A DNA stretch of 64,000 bases. It comes from Numida meleagris. Taxonomy: Eukaryota; Chordata; Aves; Galliformes; Numididae. The translations under genes and the position numbers were made by a program. This document shows, in pieces, positions 42,001-48,000 of this stretch. The notes under the pieces are model-generated. The model searched no databases and had not been told where the DNA came from. It saw nothing but the letters and a program-made list of their open reading frames with translations. The stretch is taken from NCBI RefSeq assembly GCF_002078875.1, contig NC_034409.1:110145568-110209567 (forward strand), in the 5' to 3' direction. Numbering within the stretch: position 1 is the stretch's first letter; each line of letters starts with the position of its first letter.

Positions 42001-42423
42001 GAGTAGTTTTACCAATGCGTGGCAGACACAACACAGCTCTGAGGAAGCTTCTGATATCATTCCAAGACGACTTCATATTCCAAATAAATATGCTTTAAAG
42101 AACTATGTCACTGCCTGAAAAGGGAGCATTTTTGCAACACGGTGTTCCCTAACACTATCTACCTTGCCAAAAGCACTGTCCTCATCCCTTAAATTCCTTT
42201 TGTACTCTCAAAAACAAAAAAAGAGCTAATTTAATTAGACATGTCTAGCACTATACAAACTCACAGAAACACTGTTCTAAAGAACTAAGCTTCGTATTTC
42301 TAGGTAACGTGATTGTTAGTATCATACCTGATTCTGCTGGAGGGGAGGCTGGGACTGTCCATCAGGAGCCTGGCCCTGGCTATCATTGCCTCCTACCGGA
42401 GAGCCACGAGTCGTGGCTGTCAT
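1..42423 (-). CDS. USP9X: USP9X, N-terminal half, spliced (24 coding exons, partial)
   Basis: Ubiquitin-specific peptidase 9X is a large cytosolic deubiquitinase of the USP (C19) cysteine protease family. It removes ubiquitin from proteins such as MCL1, SMAD4, beta-catenin, ITCH and ASK1, and is the orthologue of Drosophila fat facets. I assembled it from 24 minus-strand exons whose phases join without a stop into 1252 residues. These match mammalian USP9X nearly colinearly as I remember it. The window covers the acidic/proline-rich leader (about 1-80), the helical armadillo/HEAT-like scaffold, the ubiquitin-like domain (about 880-965), a serine-rich linker and more scaffold. The catalytic USP domain (about 1550-1960 in human) lies off the left edge, so no Cys or His box can be checked. 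The ATG at 42421-42423 has A at -3. Mammals also carry USP9Y; birds have no Y, so USP9X is the natural name. Confidence 0.96.
74..2271 (-). other. USP9X intron between coding exons 23 and 24
   Basis: 2.2 kb of AT-rich intron. Seen in it: a T run at about 964-975 and the G/A-rich block at 2212-2245 near the donor. No mobile element or second gene is recognised. Confidence 0.9.
2212..2245. repeat. G/A-rich tract beside coding exon 23 donor
   Basis: On the plus strand G6-A-G6-A-GG, then G5 within 34 bases. In the transcript it is a C-rich pyrimidine tract about 30-60 bases after the donor, ending in CATCAG, which looks like an unused 3' splice site. Confidence 0.85.
2272..2397 (-). CDS. USP9X: USP9X coding exon 23 (residues 1187-1228)
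   Basis: 126 bases (42 codons), phase 0 at both ends, encoding [20 protein letters not shown] and [20 protein letters not shown], then DE. The acceptor is TTCTTACAG|ATAAAC and the donor GAG|GTTAGT. A C-rich pyrimidine tract follows in the intron within 60 bases of the donor. Confidence 0.95.
2398..4686 (-). other. USP9X intron between coding exons 22 and 23
   Basis: 2.3 kb, AT-rich, with a T run at about 2875-2889. The 111-codon plus-strand frame at 3423-3758 resembles no family I know and is read here as chance. I see no repeats. Confidence 0.88.
4687..4965 (-). CDS. USP9X: USP9X coding exon 22 (residues 1094-1186)
   Basis: 279 bases (93 codons), phase 0 at both ends. It begins [20 protein letters not shown], then [20 protein letters not shown] and [20 protein letters not shown], ending [13 protein letters not shown]. 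The core is conserved. The last seven residues (GTSTISP) are quite unlike GVNPMTQ, which I recall in human. The acceptor is CTACAG|GTAGTT and the donor CCG|GTAATA, a weak site. Confidence 0.95.
5179..5309 (-). CDS. USP9X: USP9X coding exon 21 (residues 1050-1093)
   Basis: 131 bases encoding [20 protein letters not shown] and [20 protein letters not shown], then LTE, ending in phase 0. The acceptor is TATTGCAG|ATAACA. The donor GAG|GTTTGT is weak (T at +3 and +4). Confidence 0.95.
5310..5772 (-). other. USP9X intron between coding exons 20 and 21
   Basis: 463 bases of AT-rich intron with GTAAAA donor and TTGCAG acceptor; nothing else recognised. Confidence 0.9.
5773..5893 (-). CDS. USP9X: USP9X coding exon 20 (residues 1010-1050)
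   Basis: 121 bases encoding [20 protein letters not shown] and [20 protein letters not shown], leaving one base of Asp1050. Identical to human as I recall. The acceptor is TTTTAAG|ATCATG and the donor CCAG|GTAAAA. Confidence 0.95.
6017..6166 (-). CDS. USP9X: USP9X coding exon 19 (residues 960-1009), UBL end and Ser-rich linker
   Basis: 150 bases (50 codons), phase 0 at both ends. LITAKLTQI closes the UBL domain. It is followed by a flexible Ser/Gly/His linker ([20 protein letters not shown]) with several Ser-Pro and Ser-Asp sites, and then [10 protein letters not shown]. Because it is frame-neutral, exon skipping would remove the linker and the last UBL strand. The acceptor is TTTTGCAG|CTAATT and the donor GTG|GTAAGC. 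Confidence 0.95.
6372..6612 (-). CDS. USP9X: USP9X coding exon 18 (residues 879-959), ubiquitin-like domain
   Basis: 241 bases encoding most of the ubiquitin-like (UBL) domain. It begins [20 protein letters not shown] (first beta hairpin) and has the helix [20 protein letters not shown]. It then has [20 protein letters not shown], the equivalent of the ubiquitin GKQLEDGRTLSDYNI region. It carries more substitutions against human than neighbouring exons (for example HITLV for HLSFV, GQVRR for GSVRR, ANSAH for ANVAH), all compatible with the fold. Ends in phase 0. The acceptor is TTTTTAG|AGCTTT and the donor ACG|GTAAGT. Confidence 0.95.
6613..8304 (-). other. USP9X intron between coding exons 17 and 18
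   Basis: 1.7 kb, AT-rich, no mobile element or RNA gene recognised. The donor is GTACGT and the acceptor has TTTTTAG. Confidence 0.88.
8305..8516 (-). CDS. USP9X: USP9X coding exon 17 (residues 809-879)
   Basis: 212 bases encoding [40 protein letters not shown] and on to [10 protein letters not shown], with two bases of Arg879 left over. Only conservative Val-to-Ile changes against mammals are evident. It leads directly into the ubiquitin-like domain of the next exon. The acceptor is TATTTAG|GTAGTG and the donor TCAAG|GTACGT. Confidence 0.95.
8517..9925 (-). other. USP9X intron between coding exons 16 and 17
   Basis: 1.4 kb. It contains a short TC-rich simple repeat at about 9566-9585 and a T run at about 9882-9892; otherwise featureless. 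Confidence 0.88.
9566..9585. repeat. Short TC simple repeat
   Basis: TCTCTTCTCTCTCTCTCTCC-like dinucleotide run in an intron. Confidence 0.88.
9926..10021 (-). CDS. USP9X: USP9X coding exon 16 (residues 777-808)
   Basis: 96 bases (32 codons), phase 0 at both ends, encoding [20 protein letters not shown] and [21 protein letters not shown] replaces QSNDDIASR of human as I recall. The acceptor is GCTAG|GTTGTG and the donor CAG|GTAAGT. Confidence 0.95.
10022..11055 (-). other. USP9X intron between coding exons 15 and 16
   Basis: 1.0 kb of AT-rich intron with nothing recognised apart from a short G/A-rich stretch near 10740-10770. Confidence 0.88.
11056..11398 (-). CDS. USP9X: USP9X coding exon 15 (residues 662-776)
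   Basis: 343 bases, the longest exon here, ending in phase 0. It starts [20 protein letters not shown] and ends [13 protein letters not shown]. It is Cys- and Trp-rich ([19 protein letters not shown]), typical of the packed helical solenoid in this protein. The one change that stands out is FFENN for FFESN. The acceptor is CTCAAG|ATTTTT and the donor AGG|GTAAGT. Confidence 0.96.
11399..12881 (-). other. USP9X intron between coding exons 14 and 15
   Basis: 1.5 kb of AT-rich intron. No repeats, RNA genes or further exons recognised. Confidence 0.88.
12882..12969 (-). CDS. USP9X: USP9X coding exon 14 (residues 633-662)
   Basis: 88 bases encoding [20 protein letters not shown] and VQERLNFL, with two bases of Arg662 left over. 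HGEY and the Pro in VRPGSR differ from my recollection of human (HEDY, VRLGSR); the flanking [14 protein letters not shown] is conserved. The acceptor is TTTGCAG|AGCATG. The donor ACG|GTTAGT deviates from consensus at +3. Confidence 0.95.
12970..17546 (-). other. USP9X intron between coding exons 13 and 14
   Basis: 4.6 kb with one CR1 fragment (15751-15914) and short homopolymers (a G run at about 14651-14658 and an A run at about 15606-15617). No other gene is evident. Confidence 0.88.
15751..15914 (-). mobile_element. CR1 LINE 3' fragment
   Basis: The plus strand begins AATCACAGAATCATGGAACA, the reverse complement of the CR1 3' terminal repeat. It continues with the conserved tail (GAGCTGGAAGGGACCTTAAA, CAGGCTGCCCAAAGCC, GCCTGGCCTTGAACACCTCC). 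This is a minus-strand, heavily 5'-truncated CR1, the usual state of these elements in birds. Confidence 0.93.
17547..17680 (-). CDS. USP9X: USP9X coding exon 13 (residues 588-633)
   Basis: 134 bases encoding [20 protein letters not shown] and [20 protein letters not shown], then QYAK, leaving one base of Glu633. The last ten residues diverge from human (QYAK where I recall LYAR). The acceptor is TTTCAG|TCAAAC and the donor AAAG|GTAAGT. Confidence 0.95.
17681..21082 (-). other. USP9X intron between coding exons 12 and 13
   Basis: 3.4 kb of AT-rich intron with a short C run at about 19493-19501. No recognised mobile element. Confidence 0.87.
21083..21219 (-). CDS. USP9X: USP9X coding exon 12 (residues 543-588)
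   Basis: 137 bases encoding [40 protein letters not shown] and APQNL, with two bases of Ser588 left over. The acceptor is TTTAAG|GATCGA and the donor TTGAG|GTAAGA. Helical scaffold with no visible change from mammals. Confidence 0.96.
21220..22076 (-). other. USP9X intron between coding exons 11 and 12
   Basis: 857 bases, AT-rich, with an A run at about 21605-21618; nothing else recognised. Confidence 0.88.
22077..22283 (-). CDS. USP9X: USP9X coding exon 11 (residues 474-542)
   Basis: 207 bases (69 codons), phase 0 at both ends. It begins [20 protein letters not shown] and ends [17 protein letters not shown] at about residue 526 replaces MDLAL in the human protein as I recall it; the rest appears unchanged. 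The acceptor is CATTAG|GCAAGT and the donor CAG|GTGGGT. Confidence 0.96.
22284..23641 (-). other. USP9X intron between coding exons 10 and 11
   Basis: 1.4 kb of AT-rich intron; nothing recognised. Confidence 0.88.
23642..23746 (-). CDS. USP9X: USP9X coding exon 10 (residues 439-473)
   Basis: 105 bases (35 codons), phase 0 at both ends, encoding [20 protein letters not shown] and then [15 protein letters not shown]. The acceptor is TTTTTGACAG|GCAGGA and the donor AAG|GTAACT. Helical scaffold, highly conserved. Confidence 0.96.
26527..26758 (-). mobile_element. CR1 LINE 3' fragment
   Basis: TCACAGAATCATACAGCGGC marks the 3' end of a minus-strand CR1. It continues with GACCTCAAAGATCATCTAG, the AGACCAGGCTGCCCAGAGCC block and TGTGTGAAAAAACATCCT. 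It shares the subfamily of the long copy at 35407 judging by the same CTGGGTTGAAAAGGACCTCA wording. Confidence 0.95.
27232..27560 (-). mobile_element. CR1 LINE remnant, possibly composite
   Basis: The plus strand reads CCAGCAAGCCTGTTCCAGTG, GACCACCCTTAGGGAAAAGA and AGGTCACCCCTCAACTTTT, the reverse complement of internal CR1 sequence near the 3' end. At 27476 a tail-like TAGAATCATAGAATCCCAG interrupts it, followed by more CR1-like sequence (CCCTCAGGCTCTGCTCGTAA). It is either one old element with a rearrangement or two fragments joined. It lacks a clear 3' tail at its left end. Confidence 0.8.
28207..28359 (-). CDS. USP9X: USP9X coding exon 9 (residues 388-438)
   Basis: 153 bases (51 codons), phase 0 at both ends. 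It encodes [20 protein letters not shown] and then [12 protein letters not shown] to [11 protein letters not shown], a run of amphipathic helices. The acceptor is AATCAG|GAATGG and the donor CAG|GTAAAG. Identical to the human protein as far as I recall. Confidence 0.96.
28360..29935 (-). other. USP9X intron between coding exons 8 and 9
   Basis: 1.6 kb containing a two-copy 30-base tandem repeat (29815-29874) about 60 bases from the donor. No mobile element recognised. Confidence 0.88.
29815..29874. repeat. Two-copy 30-base tandem repeat
   Basis: Copies at 29815-29844 and 29845-29874 agree at 26 of 30 bases (core GTGCAGG.TCCATCATATA). They lie about 60 bases downstream of the coding exon 8 donor in the transcript. 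A local duplication. Confidence 0.9.
29936..30074 (-). CDS. USP9X: USP9X coding exon 8 (residues 341-387)
   Basis: 139 bases encoding [20 protein letters not shown], then a Tyr/His patch ([15 protein letters not shown]) and LTAERMA. It ends in phase 0. The acceptor is CTTACAG|GTTGTT and the donor GCA|GTAAGT. Only 76 bases separate it from the previous exon. Confidence 0.96.
30075..30150 (-). other. 76-base USP9X intron between coding exons 7 and 8
   Basis: Donor GTAAGA at 30150 and acceptor CTTACAG ending at 30075 enclose just 76 bases. A good branch-point candidate (GCTAAC) lies about 25 bases before the acceptor. This is near the practical minimum for a vertebrate intron. Confidence 0.93.
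30151..30402 (-). CDS. USP9X: USP9X coding exon 7 (residues 257-341)
   Basis: 252 bases starting [20 protein letters not shown] and continuing through a Lys/Glu-rich helical region ([15 protein letters not shown]) to EIFRLKMIL. The acceptor is TTCTAG|GCCATT and the donor CTTAG|GTAAGA. Only one difference from the human protein stands out from memory (TDDE for TDEE), so this is among the most conserved parts. Confidence 0.96.
30648..30763 (-). CDS. USP9X: USP9X coding exon 6 (residues 219-257)
   Basis: 116 bases encoding [20 protein letters not shown] and then a helix ending NVQIIAALI, with two bases of Lys257 left over. The acceptor is TTGCAG|GGTTGG and the donor ATCAA|GTAAGT. It belongs to the helical scaffold. 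MSG at about residue 242 replaces the ING I recall in human. Confidence 0.95.
30764..31817 (-). other. USP9X intron between coding exons 5 and 6
   Basis: 1.05 kb, A-rich on the plus strand with several runs (about 31250-31260, 31404-31414 and 31445-31456). No recognised element. Confidence 0.87.
31818..32036 (-). CDS. USP9X: USP9X coding exon 5 (residues 146-218)
   Basis: 219 bases, phase 0 at both ends, so it could be skipped without a frameshift. It starts [20 protein letters not shown] and ends [13 protein letters not shown]. The first 40 residues match mammalian USP9X. The stretch at about 187-210 ([20 protein letters not shown]) differs at several positions from the human sequence I remember, suggesting a tolerant surface loop. 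Acceptor AATAG|AGATGT, donor AAAG|GTATGA. Confidence 0.95.
32037..32799 (-). other. USP9X intron between coding exons 4 and 5
   Basis: 763 bases with an A run at about 32775-32790, close to the donor of coding exon 4 (T-rich in the transcript); nothing else recognised. Confidence 0.88.
32800..32912 (-). CDS. USP9X: USP9X coding exon 4 (residues 108-145)
   Basis: 113 bases encoding [20 protein letters not shown] followed by [17 protein letters not shown]. It reaches a clean codon boundary (phase 0) at the donor CAT|GTGAGT. The acceptor is TTTAAAATAG|GCCTTG, with a T-rich tract interrupted by A. Predicted helical scaffold. As I recall the human protein, this stretch is essentially unchanged. 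Confidence 0.95.
33264..33752 (-). mobile_element. CR1 LINE 3' fragment, about 490 bp
   Basis: It starts TTTCACAGAATCACAGCACG (minus-strand 3' end) and runs through GCTGGAGTTGGAAGGGAGCT, CAGGAGAGGTGCTCCAGTCC and ATAATCTTGGTAGCC to the reverse-transcriptase C-terminal zone (TAGTACTCCAGCTGTGGCCT). Long open frames on the plus strand here are only antisense shadows of the element. Confidence 0.95.
35407..36482 (-). mobile_element. CR1 LINE, 5'-truncated, with reverse transcriptase 3' portion
   Basis: About 1.08 kb. The 3' tail is at the left (GAATCACAGAATCATAGAAT) and the element is truncated at the right, where USP9X intron sequence resumes. It holds the C-terminal part of the ORF2 reverse transcriptase (36478-35681) and a frame-shifted continuation (35688-35497). 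The best preserved and youngest-looking CR1 in the window. Confidence 0.96.
35497..36478 (-). pseudogene. CR1 ORF2 reverse transcriptase, C-terminal part, frameshifted
   Basis: 265 codons are open from 36478 to 35681. Motifs seen are [16 protein letters not shown] (the PQGSVLGP motif with Pro changed to Ser), then [12 protein letters not shown] (the F/Y-A-D-D catalytic aspartates intact), [20 protein letters not shown] (RT thumb side) and [13 protein letters not shown]. The frame then shifts near 35690, and the usual CR1 C-terminus continues in another frame ([36 protein letters not shown]). With no endonuclease domain or promoter, it cannot be functional on its own. Confidence 0.9.
40012..40262 (-). 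mobile_element. Old CR1 fragment next to USP9X coding exon 3
   Basis: The plus strand reads AGAATCATCTAGGTTGGAGA, then GATCATCAAGTCCAACCATC, a CR1 3' end in minus orientation. It continues CCTTGAATACCGCCAGAGAC and CTGTGAAGAAATTCTTCCCA, reaching CTGAGACCCTTTGTCATGTG. It is more decayed than the others. Its right end lies about 60 bases from the exon at 40324. Confidence 0.9.
40324..40403 (-). CDS. USP9X: USP9X coding exon 3 (residues 81-108)
   Basis: 80 bases encoding [20 protein letters not shown] then IDLSKK, leaving one base (G) for Gly108. The acceptor is TATAG|GCCTCG and the donor AAAAAAG|GTAAGC. It is separated from the previous coding exon by only 150 bases. An old CR1 fragment ends about 60 bases downstream of its donor. 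Confidence 0.95.
40554..40699 (-). CDS. USP9X: USP9X coding exon 2 (residues 33-81)
   Basis: 146 bases, entering in phase 0 and leaving two bases (AG) that the next exon completes as Arg81. It encodes a Ser/Asn/Pro-rich then acidic stretch ([20 protein letters not shown], later [20 protein letters not shown]). This is predicted to be disordered, with a short helical end. The acceptor is TTTTTAG|ACATCT and the donor is ACAG|GTACTT. Confidence 0.95.
40700..42327 (-). other. USP9X intron between coding exons 1 and 2
   Basis: 1.6 kb with an LTR remnant at about 41235-41623 in antisense orientation to the gene; the remainder is plain AT-rich intron. Confidence 0.88.
41235..41623 (+). mobile_element. 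Endogenous retrovirus LTR remnant (3' part)
   Basis: It resembles the downstream portion of a common avian LTR. Landmarks are GAGGCTGGGAAGGAACACAG, then AAGATATTCCCTACCATACA with GCATCACACTTAG, a pyrimidine-rich middle (TTTTCCTTGTTTTTCCTTTC), then CACAGAGGGCGGGGGAGCAA and an end resembling the family's terminal AACCACGACA as ACCCATCACA. No viral coding sequence adjoins it. Antisense to USP9X. The family name and exact boundaries are not certain. Confidence 0.75.
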
Positions 42424-42455
42424 ACTCGACACAGGGCAGATCTTTGCAATTTTGT
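42328..42455 (-). CDS. USP9X: USP9X first coding exon with 5'UTR end (residues 1-32)
   Basis: Coding bases are 42423 down to 42328 (32 codons, phase 0). The peptide begins [20 protein letters not shown] and ends in a Gln-rich PPLQQNQ, a disordered leader. The donor is CAG|GTATGA at 42327-42326. Bases 42424-42455 are 5'UTR if the acceptor is CAG|ACAAAA at 42457-42456. That acceptor has a pyrimidine-rich stretch upstream, but no protein reading confirms it, so the UTR boundary is less certain than the coding part. The ATG context has A at -3. Confidence 0.93.
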
Positions 42456-43344
42456 CTGCTTAAGTAGTTGTTGTGAGAGAAGAAATTATAGTCCACTTAG
42501 TAAAGTTGAAGTACCAGCATATGCTTGCCTTAAAAAGCTCCAACTCAAGAACATGCCATCTTGCAGAGACCATTGCATAACCTGGGGGAAAAAAAAAGAC
42601 AATATGCTTTAGTGATACATGCACATAAAAGAAAAGCCATTTGAACCTGGAAAAAAGCACTACAAAAACAAATGCACCAGTATTAAAAAAATCTTTTATT
42701 TCAGACATGTTATTTCTTTTTACTGAGTATATTTGACATCAAAAGAAGGTAGCATTTGAAACACTTAACACGGTTTTAATGCTCCAAGTAAGAATTATAC
42801 CAGTAATTACCCTTACACCACTGAGAAACAGACAAGTCCAAATGCAGCTGCTTAACAGGACCTGATTAAGAGCATAAAAAAGCACACATCACCTTGTCCA
42901 ATATTCTACTCCTGACTGCCCAAACTGCAGATGTACGAGTGGGAGTTGAGGAAGATTGTTTCTACCTCAGCCAAACTTCTATTAGCACACCAGTATTCAT
43001 CCTGGATGTCTGACCTGCATTCCTTTTTCTTTCAGCACTTGCTTACGGAAACCTGGATCTGTTGAATTTTCAAGCCCAAGACAAAGCCCACCTCACCCCC
43101 ACCAAGTACTTTAGCCAATAAGAAGATGGGGACATCAGATTCACTGTCTGATGCTGTAACTGTGACAAAGCAACGGTTCCATAAATGTTACATATTTCAC
43201 TTCATTATGTTAGTTTATACTAATTATTTTATTTTAGACTTAGTATTTCTTTCTTTTACTCCTCAGTAATTTAACAAAAGAAATGCATGAAGTTACACAA
43301 ACAACTCTACTCTGTATCACAGGGCAACGTATATCCACGTAATT

Positions 43345-43515
43345 TTCAGAGCAACTCAGGCTTCCTAGAGGGGTGGTTGATGCCCCAAGCCTATCACTGC
43401 TCAAGATGCATTTCAGCAATGCCCTCAAGAATGTGCTTTCACTTTTGGTTAACACTGAAGAGATCACACTTGGAAGACCTTTGCAGGCTCCTACAACTGT
43501 TCTATCCTGGTTAAC
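43345..43515 (+). mobile_element. CR1-like 3' end fragment
   Basis: Plus-strand wording GGTGGTTGATGCCCCAAGCC, CATTTCAGCAATGCCCTCAA and CTTGGAAGACCTTTGCAGGC resembles the 3' end of an older CR1 subfamily (GGTTGGATGCCCC, CATTTGGACAATGCCC, TGGACTAGATGATC). The terminal repeat survives only as TGTTCTATCC. Boundaries are approximate. Confidence 0.72.
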
Positions 43516-44442
43516 AAGTTTCTGCTGCAACAGTATGTATGTTAGTAACTGGTTTATTACAACATATCAATTCATTTTATAGGTTCTTGCTGCCCTTCCC
43601 TAGGACCCTTTAAAATCCTTTCCTAAATTGTGTAAATCTGCAAAGCCAGCTTCAAATACAATACCAATTTTGACCAAATATGCTATTTCTCCTCAACTCA
43701 GTCTCCAATATTAATACCACCAACAAATGTAGAGAACTCTTACTAATATTGCTATTAAAATAATGCTTACTTCTGAACACAGCTGTGTACTAGGTACACA
43801 TTCAACTGCAATCCATCACCACCTTTTAGGACTAATATTAAAATCTAAGAGTGAAGTGAGCCTGCTTAAGCAAAGGTATTACCAAGCCAAGTTTGTATTT
43901 GTTTTCTACTGAGTTTAGAAAGACTTTTAGGTAGAAAATATTAACAAAATTAAGTTTCTGGCCATGAGAACATACACTGCACTCTGCTGCAGTTCAATGC
44001 GCTCATTTCCTTGGTGAAGCTTCTAGGTATTTGCACACACCAATGAAATCAAACTTCTCCCAACTTACTGTACTCTTCAACAGCCCTAAGCCAACTCTAT
44101 GACCACAATAACCACCTCCCTCCTTCCTCAGCAGGTCTGGTCCATAATTTGGCCACACAAAAACTTGTGTCAGCACACAGAGTGAGGTAGAAAAGAGACG
44201 GGGAAAGGGTGAAATAGTTGCTTTCAGCAGCAGTCCGGGTCTAGGTTCCCTGAACTGCAAACTGCAGAAAGAAGCAGCCTCTGACAGCTGTGATTCCTGA
44301 TTCCCCCAGCAATTTGCAGTGAAAGCGGGCTGCTTCAGTCCTGCCCCTTTTCATTCTTTTGCTTAACTCATCCTTAAGTGCACCAGTTCAGTCTATGAAA
44401 AACAAGAAAACAACGCCAGACGCATGGTTACCTCCCCCTAAA

Positions 44443-44468
44443 CCCCCCCCCCCCCCCCAAAAAAAAAA
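44443..44468. repeat. C16 followed by A10
   Basis: Sixteen C at 44443-44458 run directly into ten A at 44459-44468. An unstable homopolymer pair, prone to length error in assemblies. Confidence 0.95.
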
Positions 44469-44929
44469 CACAAACCAACACCCCACAACAAAAACCTTAA
44501 AGAGACAGTGATTGTTTCTCAGTTTCTGTAATTACCTGAACTGGCATACTACAAAGCCACAGCATACTCATCCTAGCTCTAGCCACAGGGCCGGGACAAA
44601 CCTGCAGCTCTCCTGTTACACAGACCTTATACTAGCTTCAATTTACACTCAGATTTTGCCTCTCTGCTTAGCTCAAGAGTCTGGGCAAAATATTTTTGTA
44701 AATTCCTTTCTGCTCAAGGTGAGTGACAATCTAGCTAAGAGATGCAAGAAAACTACTACTAAAATGATCAAGTTATTCAGGATCTTGCAGATTCACAGAC
44801 TAAAAAAAGGTCTGTGCAGGAAAAACATCCAGAATTCTGTAGATATTAGTAAACAGACACAAAAATAACTTTCAGATCATGTCTAGTTGTGACAGTCTGT
44901 GCACTACCTTCCCAATCTTCACTAAGGTA

Positions 44930-45022
44930 TACATCAGGATTTCCAGAGAAGTTCACTTGGTTTGGCCATGTTGGGTGTGGACTTGATATCTAGGTCTCTC
45001 CCAACCCCTACAATTCTGTGAC
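44930..45022 (+). mobile_element. Decayed CR1 3' tail
   Basis: GGGTGTGGACTTGATATCTAG, TCTCTCCCAACCCCTACAA and the terminal TTCTGTGACT match the order of the CR1 3' end (TGGACTTGATGATC, CCTTCCAACC, ATTCTATGATT). Short and degraded. Confidence 0.65.
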
Positions 45023-48000
45023 TGCTTAAGACAAGGATAACTACATGAGCAAGATGCTCTCTTTCCTATTCCCCTCTACCCCAATATTTGAGAGGGGGAG
45101 GGCGTTTACTTATCTTCAGAGATACAGAAGGAACGTCAAGTTATGCTGCAGCTAACTAAGAACACTCCACTTCCAAGAAATGAACTGACTGCTTCTTATA
45201 GTATCCACATATTCTAAATTGCAAAGACATCCCTGTTGAGGTTTTTCTTCTAATTAGAGAAGGAAACACATTTGTGTAAGCACAAATCATTTTCCATTTA
45301 TATATTTTAAACACTATTCCAAGGGAGTCATTTACCAGCCCTGTTTTTAGCCACCAATTTAACCATTTGTTTTACAGAAAACATCACATGGCACATACCC
45401 ACAGAATACACTGCTTTAACCTTCACAGAAATTATTAACCAGGAAATTATGAATTCCAATCACTTAATTCAGGCTACTCAATTTCAATTTTTAAGAGTTA
45501 AAACTCCCTAAGGCACATAGTACGGCTCATCTCCAAATTAACCCCTGCACCTACTTATAACTAACCTGTCTAAAAGCAAATGTGAACTGATGCAGTGCCA
45601 CCTCATTTTGCACCTGTAGACAGCCCGATTCTGTCTGTATTCAACTGAAGCATATGGAGCCTTTGTATTATTATTTCTAAATCCACGGCTAATTTCTACT
45701 ATATTCAATTTTGGATTCAACACACTAAGTGGTGTTTAAAAAAATTACCATCCTTCTCAGAAGGCTTTCAATAGATGTTTTGATACCACATCAGAATGGA
45801 GACAAACACCTGTTAACTGTCATACTAACTGCTCCATTGCTCATCAAGCAATGCATGAGGCTATGAGAACTGAGTCAAATACATCCCACTGACATTTGGT
45901 TTGATTGCCAACCCAGCAAATCCTGATTTGTTGTGCCTTCTTCCATTTCTTCACATCATGCCAATCCACCATTAAAATACAGGTAAATTTCAGTTTTTGC
46001 TTCACCTGTTTCCTTGCCATTTTAGTCACACTGGGAAAAGGCGACTACAGAATACACCAGCTGCTGGCAGGGTTCCACCGGGACAGTGGCATGCTTGAAC
46101 CTCACCTCAGCTTCAACTTACAGCATGGAACAATCAAGAAATATATGTAATTTTCTAATACAGCTGACTTCTAGAACAGCTTCTATCTGAGTTTCTCAAA
46201 GTCACTTCTGAAATAACTGAAATACCTCAGTACATACAGCCTTCCAAGTGAGCTACCTATAATACCAAATCTCAGAAAAATGCAAATACAAGGAGACAGA
46301 TGATCATAGCATACCTCAAAATACAACTCATCATTCACATGCATTACCTAAAGCCCTACCTAGAAGCACGAACCGATTTTTCTTTTATAGAAAGGATTCT
46401 GGTTACACATGAGTAAGGACATATGCCACAAAACCAAACCTACTCTGCTGTGGTAACAACGTACTCTGGGATTCTCACATACTCAAGAGGTTAAGAATGG
46501 AGCTCCCTAAAATCATAGAAGTATGTTAAGAAACAACACCAGTTTTTTCCAACATTATTTGTAAACACATTCCTACCGTACCAGTGCCTCACAGAAGATC
46601 AGCTTTTTAATCCTAAGTGCTGTACTGCAAAACCCGTAACTGCAGCAAGACAAATTTGGGTTCAAAGGTATTGCAGCTTCACTTCATACAGGATTCTGGG
46701 AACTGCCTTCTTAAAGTGCCAATAAAACACTAACTCATCACAAGGGATTTGACATCATTCTCATCTTAAAAGTTCTAGACTTGGAATTTGAACTTCTGCC
46801 CTATTCCTTTCTTTCCATCAAAATGCCTTCTTATCTAGAAACGCCTTCCCAAAAGCGTAACACTGACCTGATTCAGCAGTTACATTCTATATACACCCCA
46901 GCAGATTCCTCATTAGCCTTTTCTGTGTACTGTGCCTTTCATGAAGGAGGAAATGATTTACAGATCATCATAATACTTTAAATTTCAAAATAATGTTAAG
47001 ACAGGTTAATGGCATGCAACTTCATTTCTACCAAGGAGCTCCTACGCCCACCATTCCCATGAATTTAGCTAGCTGCGAAAGCACAAGAGAGTAAACTACC
47101 ATAACAAAGTATCACTGCTTATTACCACCTCAAGGGCAAAGTAAAGGGATCCCAACTCTTAACTGCTTCAGTATGGTCTCACAGAAAGATCTGTCTAAAC
47201 ACATTCAGACTGACTGTCCTGCACCAACCACGTAGCACTCTGTGCTGAAGAAGCCGCACAAGAAAGCTGCAAAAAAATGCCATTTTTAAGCAATACGGTT
47301 TCATCCTGCTTGAGTAACAAATATGACCACAGTCTGCGTTACAAATTTAGAGAAGTGACAGCCTGATCCTGTTGTCTCCTGCCCGTATTTTAGAGAACTG
47401 TGGAATGCAGAAGTCTGGTGGAAGAATTCAAATTCAGAAGACATTCAAAGACTGAAGCCTTAATGTGAATCCAGGTCTATGGAAAACAAAGTTCAACAAC
47501 GCTGAAGTAATGAAATCATCACATTTATACCCCAGGTTAGCACAGCTGTAACACTGATACATGTAGCATAACTCAAGAACAGAGACAGAGCATTCTGTAT
47601 TCTTCCAGTCACTATTAAAAAACAACCAGGCCTAGAAGTATCGATGATGGAAAGAGCAACTTTTTTTGATAGCCCTGTTACTGCAAAAACAGTATGAATT
47701 ATTTCACCTTTTGAAAAGTTTTTTGAATCCAAAGCGGGACTGGCTTCACACATAAATGAGACTTGAGACATACTGGTGAACAGCAGAATCTGGCTACATT
47801 TAGCTGTTCCAGATCTAAGTCAGCCAGCCTAAGGCTGATGGCTCAAATAGAAACCTTATCAGGTCATCTGAAGTAAAGCCTCTTCTCAGGCTTCCATGGC
47901 TAATGCTGTCCCATACCCACTGAAATTTTTTAGTCTTGATCTCATTTAAATGCCTATGTTGGATTCCAAGAGATTTAAGTCAAAGCAAGCTACATTCAAG

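Noticed and set aside
42313..42612. 99-codon plus-strand frame
   Set aside because: Antisense to the first USP9X coding exon; the minus-strand reading is the supported one.
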